A DNA stretch of 14,936 nucleotides from an uncultured Oscillospiraceae bacterium (GCA_910584805.1 CAJUCB010000048.1:1-14936); one strand, 5' to 3'. Shown: positions 6,202 to 13,051, numbered from the stretch's first letter. Program-made: numbers and translations. The notes: generated by a model not told the origin, from the sequence alone.

Positions 6202-8972
6202 GGCCACTACACCTGACCCTCTCCGCCTTTGGCCCTTATGCCGGACAGGTGGAGCTTCCCCTAGAAACCCTGGGCACCCAGGGCCTTTATCTCATCACCG
6301 GGAACACCGGCGCGGGAAAGACCAGCATTTTCGACGCCATCACCTTCGCCCTCTACGGGGAGGCCAGCGGGACAAACCGCAGCCCCGCCATGCTCCGCTC
6401 CAAATACGCCGCCCCAGACACCCCCACCTTTGTGGAGCTGCGCTTCTCCTATGACGGGGAAACCTATACCGTCCGCCGTAACCCGGAATACCTGCGTCCG
6501 GCCAAGCGGGGGGGCGGGTTGACGAAGCAGCGGGGGGAAGCGGAGCTCACCCGCCCCGACGGGACGGTGGTCACCAAGCTTCAAGAGGTCAACGCCGCCG
6601 TCACGGAGCTGTTGGGCCTGGACCGAACCCAGTTCTCCCAGGTAGCCATGCTGGCCCAGGGGGATTTCCTCAAGCTACTGCTGGCGGACACCAACGAACG
6701 GCAGAAAATCTTCCGGGAGCTGTTCCACACCCGCTGCTACCAGAGCTTCCAAGACCGCCTCAAGGCGGAGAGCAGCCAGCTCCACAGCCAGTGCGACGCC
6801 GCCCGGGCCAGTGTCCAGCAGTACATCGGCGGGGTCAGTTGTCCCGAAGGGGACCCCCTAGCCCCCCTTCTGATAGAAGCCCAGGCAGGGGCCCTGCCCA
6901 TCCAGGAAACCATCTCCCTGATTGAGACCTTGATCCAGCAGGACCAGCAGGGGGAGGCCCACTGCCAAGCCAAGCTTGCCGTCCTGGACAAGGCCCTGGC
7001 GGAGGTGAACACCCTTCTGGGCAAGGCCGAAACAGCGGAACAAACCCGCACCGGCTTACTCCAAGCCCAGGCCCAGCAGGCCGCGCTACAACCCAAGGCG
7101 GAACAGTGCAAGCAGGCACTGGAAGAGGCCCAGGCCCAACAGCCCCGGCTGGAAGCCTTGGCCCAGGAAATTGCCGCCCTGGAAGCCCAGCTCCCCCACT
7201 ACCAGGAGGCAACCCAGCAGGCCAAAACCCTGGCCAAGCTGGAAACCCAAATCCAAACAGAGCGGCATAGGCAAGGGGCGTTGGAGCAAGAGCGGCAGGC
7301 ATTGGAGGCTCAGGCTGATGCCCTTCAGGCAGAGGCGGCCGCCCTCTCCTCCCTCCAAGCCCTAGCGGCGGAGCAGGAAGCCTTGGACCTCCGGCAGGCC
7401 CAGGCCAGGGAGCGGCAAAAGGGCCTTACCGCCCTGCTGCACCTGCTCTCCCGCTACAACGATGTCAAAGACCAGCTAGAGGCCGCGCAACTTGACTACC
7501 AGGAGGCAGCCCAAAGGGCAGAAGCAGCGGAGCTGGAACACCACCGCCAGACCCGGGCTTTCTTGGACGCCCAAGCAGGCCTCCTAGCCCAAAGTCTCCA
7601 ACCCGGTCTCCCCTGCCCAGTGTGCGGTTCCCTCCACCACCCCACCCCGGCCTCGCCGCCCCAAGAGGCTCCCACCGAAGCGGCGCTGGACAAACTCCGT
7701 AAGGCGGCGGAGGCCGCTGGCAAACGCGCGGCGGAACAGAGCTTAGCGGCGGGGAAGCTCCGTGCCACCGTAGAGGAACGGGCAGCCCAGCTTCTTTCCC
7801 AGATGGAGGCCTATGTGGCATCCCCTGTGCTGTCTGACGCGGGGGAACAGCTCGCCGCCTGTCAAGCAAGGCTCCATGGGGAAGCCCAGGCCATGGCGGA
7901 GGCAGCCCAAGCACTGCAAACACGCCTCACCCGGCGGCAGGCCTTGGAGGCATTGCTTCCCCAGCAGGAGGCAAAGCACCAAGCGGCCCTCCAAGCCATA
8001 GCCCAGAACCGGGAGGCCCTGGCTGGGGCGGAGAGCCGCCGGGAGGAGGTCGCCAAACAGCTGGCGGCCCTCCGGGCCCGTCTCCCCTACCCAGACGCCC
8101 AAACGGCCCAGGCCCGGCGGGATGCCCTGGGGGCGGAAAAGGCAGGTCTCACCGCCGCCCTAGCCCAGGCCGTCCAGGCCCACAGCGACTGCCAACAGGC
8201 CCTGTCCAACACCGCCGCCACCATCCGGCAGTTGGAGGCCTTATTGGCCCAGGCAGAGCCTGTGGATATCCCCGCCCAGCAGGCCCGGCGTACAGAGCTG
8301 CAAGCCCAGCGGCAGCACTGGGAGGCCCAGCAACAAGGCCTCCACGCCCGCCGCAGTTCCAACGCCGCCGCCCTGGGGCGGCTGCAAGGGCAAGCTGCCA
8401 GCTTGACCCAACTGGAAGCCCGCTACACCTGGGTGCGGGATCTGTCCAACACCGTCAACGGCACCCTCCCCGGTCGGGAGAAGTTGGCCTTGGAAACCTA
8501 TGTCCAGGTCCGCTTCTTCCAGCGGGTGATTCAAAAAGCCAACCTCCGCTTCATGGTGATGTCCGGGGGACAATATGAGCTGCGCCGCCGGGAGGAGGCG
8601 GAAAGCCGGCAGAAGCAGAGCGGCCTAGAGCTGGAAATCATCGACCACTACAACGGCAGCCGCCGCAGCGTCCGCTCCCTCTCCGGCGGAGAGTCCTTCC
8701 TGGCCTCCCTGGCCCTGGCCCTGGGCCTGGCGGACGAAATCCAGGCCAGCGCCGGGGGCATCCAAGTGGACAGCCTGTTCGTGGACGAGGGTTTCGGCAG
8801 CTTAGATGAGGAAACTTTACAGCAGGCCATCCGCGCCCTGGCCAATCTTTCTGCGGGAAACCGCCTGGTTGGGATTATTTCCCATGTGGCAGAGCTGAAA
8901 GAGCGCATTGAGAAGCAAATTGTGGTCAAAAAGGACATATCCGGCGGAAGTATGGCACATATTGTGGTGTGA
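6198..8972 (+). CDS. sbcC: SbcC, ATPase and coiled-coil subunit of the SbcCD complex
   Basis: A 924-residue Rad50/SMC-type ATPase and partner of SbcD. The N-terminal half of the ATPase has Walker A GNTGAGKT (35-42). A long Ala/Gln/Glu-rich coiled coil follows, turned back by a zinc hook CPVC (473-476) almost exactly in the middle. A second coil and the C-terminal ATPase half follow, with signature LSGGES (828-833) and Walker B ending in D863-E864 (FVDEGFGSLD). The protein is somewhat shorter than E. coli SbcC (1048) or the B. subtilis protein (1130), meaning shorter arms, but nothing essential is missing. The start ATG 6198 has GGAGG 7 nt upstream and overlaps the sbcD stop, so subunit production is probably coupled. 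Repeated GCC/CAG-rich codons in the coils make the DNA look repetitive without true repeats. Confidence 0.95.
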   Translation: MRPLHLTLSAFGPYAGQVELPLETLGTQGLYLITGNTGAGKTSIFDAITFALYGEASGTNRSPAMLRSKYAAPDTPTFVELRFSYDGETYTVRRNPEYLRPAKRGGGLTKQRGEAELTRPDGTVVTKLQEVNAAVTELLGLDRTQFSQVAMLAQGDFLKLLLADTNERQKIFRELFHTRCYQSFQDRLKAESSQLHSQCDAARASVQQYIGGVSCPEGDPLAPLLIEAQAGALPIQETISLIETLIQQDQQGEAHCQAKLAVLDKALAEVNTLLGKAETAEQTRTGLLQAQAQQAALQPKAEQCKQALEEAQAQQPRLEALAQEIAALEAQLPHYQEATQQAKTLAKLETQIQTERHRQGALEQERQALEAQADALQAEAAALSSLQALAAEQEALDLRQAQARERQKGLTALLHLLSRYNDVKDQLEAAQLDYQEAAQRAEAAELEHHRQTRAFLDAQAGLLAQSLQPGLPCPVCGSLHHPTPASPPQEAPTEAALDKLRKAAEAAGKRAAEQSLAAGKLRATVEERAAQLLSQMEAYVASPVLSDAGEQLAACQARLHGEAQAMAEAAQALQTRLTRRQALEALLPQQEAKHQAALQAIAQNREALAGAESRREEVAKQLAALRARLPYPDAQTAQARRDALGAEKAGLTAALAQAVQAHSDCQQALSNTAATIRQLEALLAQAEPVDIPAQQARRTELQAQRQHWEAQQQGLHARRSSNAAALGRLQGQAASLTQLEARYTWVRDLSNTVNGTLPGREKLALETYVQVRFFQRVIQKANLRFMVMSGGQYELRRREEAESRQKQSGLELEIIDHYNGSRRSVRSLSGGESFLASLALALGLADEIQASAGGIQVDSLFVDEGFGSLDEETLQQAIRALANLSAGNRLVGIISHVAELKERIEKQIVVKKDISGGSMAHIVV

Positions 8973-8994
8973 AGGAAAATTCCTTCACAGAGAA

Positions 8995-9029
8995 ATCGAC
9001 CCCGTTCTCCTGTGGAGGACGGGGCCGAT
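8995..9029. terminator. Strong hairpin between sbcC and the 6S-like RNA, terminator-like
   Basis: An inner 11-bp stem (9000-9010 with 9014-9024, loop TGT) is extended by ATCG/CGAT across one mismatch. On the plus strand, 22 nt after the sbcC stop, no U-tract follows. On the minus strand it is followed by TTTCTCT, which suits it better as the end of the small RNA from the right, although one inner pair becomes A-C there. Its inner arms also take part in the proposed closing helix of that RNA. Confidence 0.4.
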
Positions 9030-9144
9030 GGCTGTTATTGGCTGGTTTCTACGGATTTTATGCTGGCAGCAAAGAGGCTGGTACGCTTTGCCACCTCCTC
9101 TGAGGGGGACTTCACAGCCTTCCCCTTGCATCCCCACAAAAATA
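9010..9144 (-). ncRNA. ssrS: Structured small RNA, 6S RNA-like
   Basis: There is no credible protein here, but the minus strand has a promoter and folds well. An interrupted terminal helix pairs 9132-9137 with 9012-9017 (GUGGGG/CUCCAC), 9122-9125 with 9021-9024 (GGGG/CCCC) and 9114-9119 with 9030-9035 (GGCUGU/ACAGCC). A large unpaired bubble follows, then a 10-bp apical stem, 9086-9095 with 9065-9074, with an 11-nt loop. Three G-U pairs (two apical, one terminal) would be A-C mismatches in the opposite strand, so the RNA is probably the minus strand. Terminal helix, central bubble and apical hairpin is the layout of 6S RNA, which mimics an open promoter and sequesters the housekeeping RNA polymerase. 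AGUCCCCCUCAG on the 5' side of the bubble resembles AGUCCCCUGAG in E. coli 6S. About 135 nt is short for this class. That it is an RNA gene is fairly likely; the 6S identity is less sure. Confidence 0.5.
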
Positions 9145-9153
9145 TGGTATACT
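9126..9153 (+). promoter_or_regulatory. Possible promoter of the DUF4358 lipoprotein gene
   Basis: TTGCAT (9126-9131) and TATACT (9148-9153) are 16 bp apart. The -10 is good; the -35 is weak. The -10 shares three bases with the minus-strand -10 at 9151-9156, so the two promoters could not be used at the same moment. Confidence 0.4.
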
Positions 9154-9179
9154 ATAGCAGAAATTATCCACCATAACAA
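9151..9179 (-). promoter_or_regulatory. Promoter of the 6S-like RNA
   Basis: On the minus strand TTGTTA (9174-9179, 4 of 6) and TATAGT (9151-9156, 5 of 6) are 17 bp apart. The predicted start near 9144 lies just before the 5' strand of the proposed terminal helix. Confidence 0.5.
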
Positions 9180-9204
9180 GTTGATCTGAGAAAGGACGAG
9201 CCCA

Positions 9205-9696
9205 ATGAAACAACGTATCCTCTTCCCCCTGCTGTTGGCCCTACTCCTTCCCCTGCTCTCCGCCTGCGGCGGTGGAGGCACCCCAGCGGCAGACCACAGC
9301 CCAGAGGACTTGGCCGCCGCCATCCAGGGTGCCCGGGATGCGGAGGAAAACCAGGTTTTCCCCATCCTCACCACCTTTGAAGATGAGTACATCTTCTCCC
9401 TCCTGGGCCTGAGCGAGGCGGATGTATCCGCCTGCGCCGTATCTGTCTCCCCTATGAACGTCCGCGCCTATGGCATCGCCCTGGTGGTCCCGGCAGAGGG
9501 GAAGGCAGACACTGTCCTGGCAGGCCTGCAGGGCTTCATCGACCTACAGCAGCAAAACTTTGAACACTACCTGCCGGACCAGTACGACATCGCCAAAAAC
9601 GCCGTGTTGGAGACCTTTCCCAACGGCACCATCCTCCTGGCCATGTGCCAGGACAGCGGCAGCGTGGCGGCAAACATCCGCGCCGCACTGCAATGA
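9205..9696 (+). CDS. DUF4358-type lipoprotein
   Basis: A 163-residue secreted lipoprotein. The start has two basic residues, a hydrophobic stretch (about 5-18) and a lipobox LSAC, with C21 as the lipidated cysteine followed by glycines. It is therefore expected on the outer face of the cell membrane. The mature part matches what I know of DUF4358 proteins of Clostridia. It has a region FEDEYIFSLLGLSEADV, a block rich in small residues and VRAYGIALVV, then LQQQNFEHYLPDQYDIAKNAV and a final strand-helix ending AANIRAAL. The function of that family is unknown. AAAGGA lies 8 nt before the ATG. A strong terminator follows, so it is a single-gene unit, placed just upstream of a two-component system. 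It has no enzyme motif that I can see. The lipoprotein nature is firm; the family call is from pattern memory. Confidence 0.82.
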   Translation: MKQRILFPLLLALLLPLLSACGGGGTPAADHSPEDLAAAIQGARDAEENQVFPILTTFEDEYIFSLLGLSEADVSACAVSVSPMNVRAYGIALVVPAEGKADTVLAGLQGFIDLQQQNFEHYLPDQYDIAKNAVLETFPNGTILLAMCQDSGSVAANIRAALQ

Positions 9697-9724
9697 GCCC
9701 AAGGAAGGGCCAACCCCCAAACGG

Positions 9725-9755
9725 GAGCCGAGGACTTGTGTTCTCGGCTCTTTTT
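9725..9755 (+). terminator. Rho-independent terminator of the lipoprotein gene
   Basis: An 11-bp stem (9725-9735 with 9740-9750, core GAGCCGAG/CTCGGCTC, one G-U) with loop TTGT is followed directly by TTTTT. It begins 28 nt after the stop codon. Confidence 0.9.
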
Positions 9756-9771
9756 GCGGGAACTTCATGAA

Positions 9772-9820
9772 ATCTTAAAGAGAATCCCTGTTTTATCTTA
9801 AAGGGCTTCTGTGCTATCAT
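9772..9820 (+). promoter_or_regulatory. Direct repeats and -10 box upstream of the response regulator
   Basis: ATCTTAAAG occurs twice, at 9772-9780 and 9795-9803, 23 bp apart start to start. A -10-like TATCAT (5 of 6) lies at 9815-9820, and no good -35 is present at the right distance; the second repeat covers that place. This resembles an activator-dependent promoter. OmpR/PhoB-type regulators bind direct repeats, so autoregulation by the following gene is plausible, but not shown. Confidence 0.45.
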
Positions 9821-9842
9821 ACCAAGCGAAGGGGGAAGAGAG

Positions 9843-10535
9843 ATGTACAACATTCTGATCTGCGACGACGACAAGGATATCGTCAACGCCTTAAAGCTCT
9901 ATCTGGCCGACCCAAACTACCAAATGTTCGAGGCCTTTACCGGCCAGGAGGCCCTGGACATCATGGAGGCGCAGGACATCCACCTGATCCTCATGGACAT
10001 CATGATGCCGGAGATGGACGGCATTTCCGCCATGACCAAGATACGGGTCCACAGCAACGTCCCCGTCATCCTCCTCACCGCCAAGAGCGAGGACACCGAC
10101 AAAATCCTGGGGCTGAACGTAGGGGCCGACGACTACATTACCAAACCCTTTAACCCCGTGGAGGTAGCGGCACGGGTACGCTCCCAGCTCCGGCGGTATT
10201 TCCAGCTGGGCGGCGGGGCTGTGAAGAACGACAGCTACCAGGTGGGGGGCATCCAGCTGGACGACAAGAGCAAGGCCGTCACCCTGGACGGGGAACCGGT
10301 GTCCCTGACCCCCAAGGAGTATGAAATTTTGAAGCTGCTTATGACCACCCCCGGCAAGGTCTACTCCCCCAAGGAGATCTACCGGGTGGTCTGGAAGGAA
10401 AAGCCCTATGGCAGCGACAACACCGTGGCGGTCCACATCCGCCACCTGCGGGAAAAACTAGAGATCAACCCGGCAGAGCCCCGGTATTTGAAGGTCGTGT
10501 TCGGCCAGGGGTATAAGCTAGAGAAAGGACGGTAA
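9843..10535 (+). CDS. OmpR/PhoB-family response regulator
   Basis: A 230-residue DNA-binding response regulator. The receiver domain (about 1-115) has the acidic cluster D8-D9-D10, phosphate-accepting D52 in LILMDIMMPEMDG, T79 and K101 (YITKPF), so all switch residues are present. A linker leads to a winged-helix output domain (about 135-228) with LTPKEYEILKLLMTTPGKVYSPKEI, the recognition region NTVAVHIRHLREKLE and a wing ending FGQGYKLEK. When phosphorylated by its kinase it should dimerise and bind direct repeats in target promoters. A GGGGGA sequence precedes the ATG. The partner kinase gene starts 3 nt after the stop, forming one operon. The proteins most like it by memory are VanR-type regulators of Firmicutes, but the signal is unknown and no resistance gene is nearby. 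Confidence 0.95.
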   Translation: MYNILICDDDKDIVNALKLYLADPNYQMFEAFTGQEALDIMEAQDIHLILMDIMMPEMDGISAMTKIRVHSNVPVILLTAKSEDTDKILGLNVGADDYITKPFNPVEVAARVRSQLRRYFQLGGGAVKNDSYQVGGIQLDDKSKAVTLDGEPVSLTPKEYEILKLLMTTPGKVYSPKEIYRVVWKEKPYGSDNTVAVHIRHLREKLEINPAEPRYLKVVFGQGYKLEKGR

Positions 10536-10538
10536 CCC

Positions 10539-12542
10539 ATGAAACGTTGGATTCGTACCATACCCGGAAAGCTGAGCGTATTCCTAGTCACAATCCTTGC
10601 CCTATGTGTCCTGACACTCTGTGTACTGGGTGCGGCGGTAGCGGTAAGCGGTGACTTTTATACCCACACACGGGAGGCGGTTTTTCAGGATTATCAACAG
10701 TCAACCCTGCACACAGAGGTATATGACACGGTTCGAGCATTGGCGCGCCCTCTCGCCCAGCGGGGCGAAACCGTCGTCAATATCCCCGACCGGGGCATGG
10801 GCCTGCACTATATCATCTATGACGAAGGGGGAACTGTAGTCGCTGAATCTGAGGCGTCCGCCCAAACGAAATCTCTCGAGTATACACATAGCTTCTCCTT
10901 CTCCCTGGCCAACCAGGACGGGGCGCTGGTGATCGAGTGGTATGGGGAGAACTACAGCTTCACCACACAGGAGCTGACAGACCTCATCGAAAGGAACGAA
11001 GTGCCCTATACCATCAGCGTCGCTGTGGACGGGTCCCTAGATGGGCTTCATGGCAACGCAGCCCCGGTCCTTTGGCTGCTCGGCCTGACCTATGACCTGC
11101 GGTATGGCGTATATGCCATCGGTGCCATTGCGGCTGTTCTGGCTATTGCCTGTTACGTGGCCCTGCTGTGCGTCTCTGGACGGCGGCCGGACACAGAGGA
11201 ATTGGTCCCGGGGCCGCTGCACCATGTCCCCATTGATTTTTTGATGGCCTTTGGGCTGGGGGGCTGCCTCTGCTGTGTATACGTAACCATGGACAACTAC
11301 GTAGACACGGTATTCCTCATCACTCTGCTGGCGGCAGAGCTGATTACCGCTGCCGCTATCTGCCTGGGGCTGTCCATGAGTGTGGCCTGCCGCATCAAGT
11401 CCCGCACCCTGTTGAAAAATACTGTGATCTGGTGGGCCTGCAAGCTGACCTGGCGGCTGTGTAAGCTGTGCTGGAAGTGGACAAAAGCCCTGGGGCGGTG
11501 GTGCAAGCGCCTGTGGGGCCGCTTCCTTCAGGGCACCCGGAAGCTCCCCATGATCTGGCGGACCTGCCTCATCGTTGCGGCCCTCTGCTTCTTGGAGCTG
11601 CTTTTCCTGGCTGGCTCTATGTACCATATGGAAAGCTATCTGGCTTTCTGGCTCTTGGAACACCTGATCCTGGTGCCTGTGATCCTCTTCGGTGCGCTGA
11701 CCTTGCGGCGGCTCCAAGCGGGGGGGGAAGCCATGGCGGCGGGGGACCTGAACTACCAGGTAGACACCCACCGGATGTACTGGGACTTCAAAAAACACGG
11801 GGAAAACCTAAACAGCATTGCCCAGGGCATGACCCGGGCTGTGGAGCAGCGGCTGAAAAGCGAGCGGATGAAAACGGAGCTCATCACCAACGTCTCCCAC
11901 GACATCAAGACCCCCCTGACCTCCATCATCAACTATGCCGACCTCATCGGCAAGGAGCCCTGCGACAACCCCAAGGTGGGGGAATACGCGGAAGTGCTGG
12001 GGCGGCAGTCCGACCGGCTGAAACGGCTCATTGAGGACCTGGTGGAGGCCTCCAAGGCCTCTACGGGGAATCTGGAAGTGCTGCTGGCCCCCTGCGAGGC
12101 GGAGAACTTCCTGCTACAGATTTCGGGAGAGTACGCCCAAAAGCTCTCCGACGCCGGTCTAGCGCTGGTGACCAACACCCCGGAACAGTCCCTGCGGGTG
12201 ATGGCCGACGGGCGGCGGATGCTGCGGGTGTTCGACAACCTGATGAACAACATCTGCAAATACGCCCAGCGGGGCACCCGGGTCTACCTGACCTTGGAGG
12301 AGAAGGCGGGCATGGCCCAGATCACCTTCCGCAACACCTCCAGCGCCCCCCTGAACCTGACGCCGGAGGAGCTCATGGAGCGCTTTGTCCGGGGGGACAG
12401 CTCCCGCAGCAGCGAGGGCAACGGCCTGGGGCTGTCCATCGCCCGGAGCCTCACGGAGCTGCAAAAGGGCAGCTTCCATCTGGACGTGGATGGGGACCTG
12501 TTCAAGGTGACCCTCCGCTTCCCCCTCCTCTCCGACGAATAA
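10539..12542 (+). CDS. Multi-spanning sensor histidine kinase
   Basis: A 667-residue membrane kinase, partner of the regulator just upstream. One membrane segment (about 11-36) is followed by an extracytoplasmic part (about 38-185) and further segments near 188-212, 231-250, 256-281, 343-362 and 368-389. A HAMP-like stretch follows (AGGEAMAAGDLNYQVDT, about 394-410). The dimerisation domain has the H box SHDIKTPLTSIINY with phosphate-accepting H454. The ATPase domain has the N box DNLMNNICKY (566-575) and a G2 box GNGLGLS (627-633). The place of the usual DxG motif reads NTS (599-601), which occurs in related clostridial kinases. Between the third and fourth later segments is a loop rich in Trp, Cys, Lys and Arg (about 287-337). 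AAAGGA lies 9 nt before the ATG. The ligand cannot be told. Confidence 0.93.
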   Translation: MKRWIRTIPGKLSVFLVTILALCVLTLCVLGAAVAVSGDFYTHTREAVFQDYQQSTLHTEVYDTVRALARPLAQRGETVVNIPDRGMGLHYIIYDEGGTVVAESEASAQTKSLEYTHSFSFSLANQDGALVIEWYGENYSFTTQELTDLIERNEVPYTISVAVDGSLDGLHGNAAPVLWLLGLTYDLRYGVYAIGAIAAVLAIACYVALLCVSGRRPDTEELVPGPLHHVPIDFLMAFGLGGCLCCVYVTMDNYVDTVFLITLLAAELITAAAICLGLSMSVACRIKSRTLLKNTVIWWACKLTWRLCKLCWKWTKALGRWCKRLWGRFLQGTRKLPMIWRTCLIVAALCFLELLFLAGSMYHMESYLAFWLLEHLILVPVILFGALTLRRLQAGGEAMAAGDLNYQVDTHRMYWDFKKHGENLNSIAQGMTRAVEQRLKSERMKTELITNVSHDIKTPLTSIINYADLIGKEPCDNPKVGEYAEVLGRQSDRLKRLIEDLVEASKASTGNLEVLLAPCEAENFLLQISGEYAQKLSDAGLALVTNTPEQSLRVMADGRRMLRVFDNLMNNICKYAQRGTRVYLTLEEKAGMAQITFRNTSSAPLNLTPEELMERFVRGDSSRSSEGNGLGLSIARSLTELQKGSFHLDVDGDLFKVTLRFPLLSDE

Positions 12543-12590
12543 ATAGAAAGCGCAGGCCCTGCCAAGTGTCGCAAGGTCTGCGCTTTCTAT
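12543..12590. terminator. Bidirectional terminator between convergent genes
   Basis: A perfect 13-bp inverted repeat (12543-12555 with 12578-12590, ATAGAAAGCGCAG) with a 22-nt loop begins at the kinase stop codon. The GAAAG/CTTTC part puts T-rich sequence at the 3' side on both strands; on the minus strand TTATTC follows. It sits between the converging kinase gene and the small membrane protein gene and probably serves both. Confidence 0.65.
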
Positions 12591-12601
12591 CCTGTGTAGG
12601 C

Positions 12602-12877
12602 TTAGGCCTCCGGTGGAGTCTCCTGGGACATGCTCTCCGGGGCAGCAGGCTCCACTGTCTCCTCTTCCAGCGGGTCGGTGACATGGACAATGGGCTCCTC
12701 CAAGTCCTCCAACTCCACGGAGAAGAAGCCGTCCTCCTCCTGGCCCTCCAACTGGTCGGCAATGCTTTGGAGCGTCTCCTCAATCTCCTTCCGGTGGCGG
12801 TAGGCCGCGATGCCACCCAGGGCTGCGGTGACGGCACCGAAGAAAAGCATCCCGCCTAAGCCGTGTTTCTTTGCCAT
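12602..12877 (-). CDS. Small membrane protein with acidic C-terminal tail, function unknown
   Basis: A 91-residue protein that I do not recognise. It starts MAKKHGLGGMLFFGAVTAALGG: a short basic start and one membrane helix (about 8-25). A short charged helical stretch (HRKEIEETLQSIADQLEG) follows, then a tail of about 45 residues very rich in Glu and Asp and ending in Pro/Glu. By the positive-inside rule the start would be cytoplasmic and the tail possibly outside, but the basic YRHRK right after the helix argues the other way, so topology is open. I chose ATG 12877 because AGGAGG lies 8 nt upstream; the frame extends 12 codons further without such a site. The promoter is near consensus, so the gene is probably well expressed. 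It is a single-gene unit between two terminators. The overall plan recalls YtxH-like small proteins, but I see no firm match. Confidence 0.8.
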   Translation of the reverse strand: MAKKHGLGGMLFFGAVTAALGGIAAYRHRKEIEETLQSIADQLEGQEEDGFFSVELEDLEEPIVHVTDPLEEETVEPAAPESMSQETPPEA

Positions 12878-12934
12878 AGTGTTGTCCTCCTGACGATTGA
12901 TGAAAGCAGGCACTGGGCCTACAGTTCAGAAAGC

Positions 12935-12963
12935 ATTATACTACGGTTTGAGGGGTTGGTCAA
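12935..12963 (-). promoter_or_regulatory. Strong sigma-A-like promoter of the small membrane protein gene
   Basis: On the minus strand TTGACC (12958-12963, 5 of 6) and TATAAT (12935-12940, 6 of 6) are exactly 17 bp apart. Transcription should start near 12928, leaving a leader of about 50 nt. This is the best promoter in the window. Confidence 0.85.
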
Positions 12964-13007
12964 TTCCCTTGGGGCGTTGTATAGGGCAATACATTTGATA
13001 ACATTAT

Positions 13008-13043
13008 AAAAAGGGAACTGCCAAACATATATTGGCAGTTCCC
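13008..13043 (-). terminator. Rho-independent terminator of the AraC-EamA unit
   Basis: A perfect 12-bp stem (13013-13024 with 13032-13043, GGGAACTGCCAA) with a 7-nt loop is followed on the minus strand by TTTTT. It starts 8 nt after the transporter stop codon. Confidence 0.92.
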
Positions 13044-13051
13044 AACATATT

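Noticed and set aside
7000..8300. Apparent sequence repeats within sbcC
   Set aside because: They are recurring Ala/Gln codon runs of the coiled coil, with no constant repeat unit.
8971..8986. GAAGGAA/TTCCTTC palindrome at the sbcC stop
   Set aside because: The 2-nt loop is too tight for a stable RNA hairpin and there is no U-tract.
9018..9153. A 38-codon minus-strand frame ending at the stop near 9036, within the 6S-like RNA
   Set aside because: The peptide looked somewhat protein-like, but it has no good start codon with ribosome binding site, and the RNA structure explains the sequence better.
9028..9189. A short plus-strand reading frame from ATG 9028, preceded by GGAGG
   Set aside because: The GGAGG is part of the hairpin loop and stem, the spacing is long, the peptide has no protein-like character, and the frame runs through both promoters.
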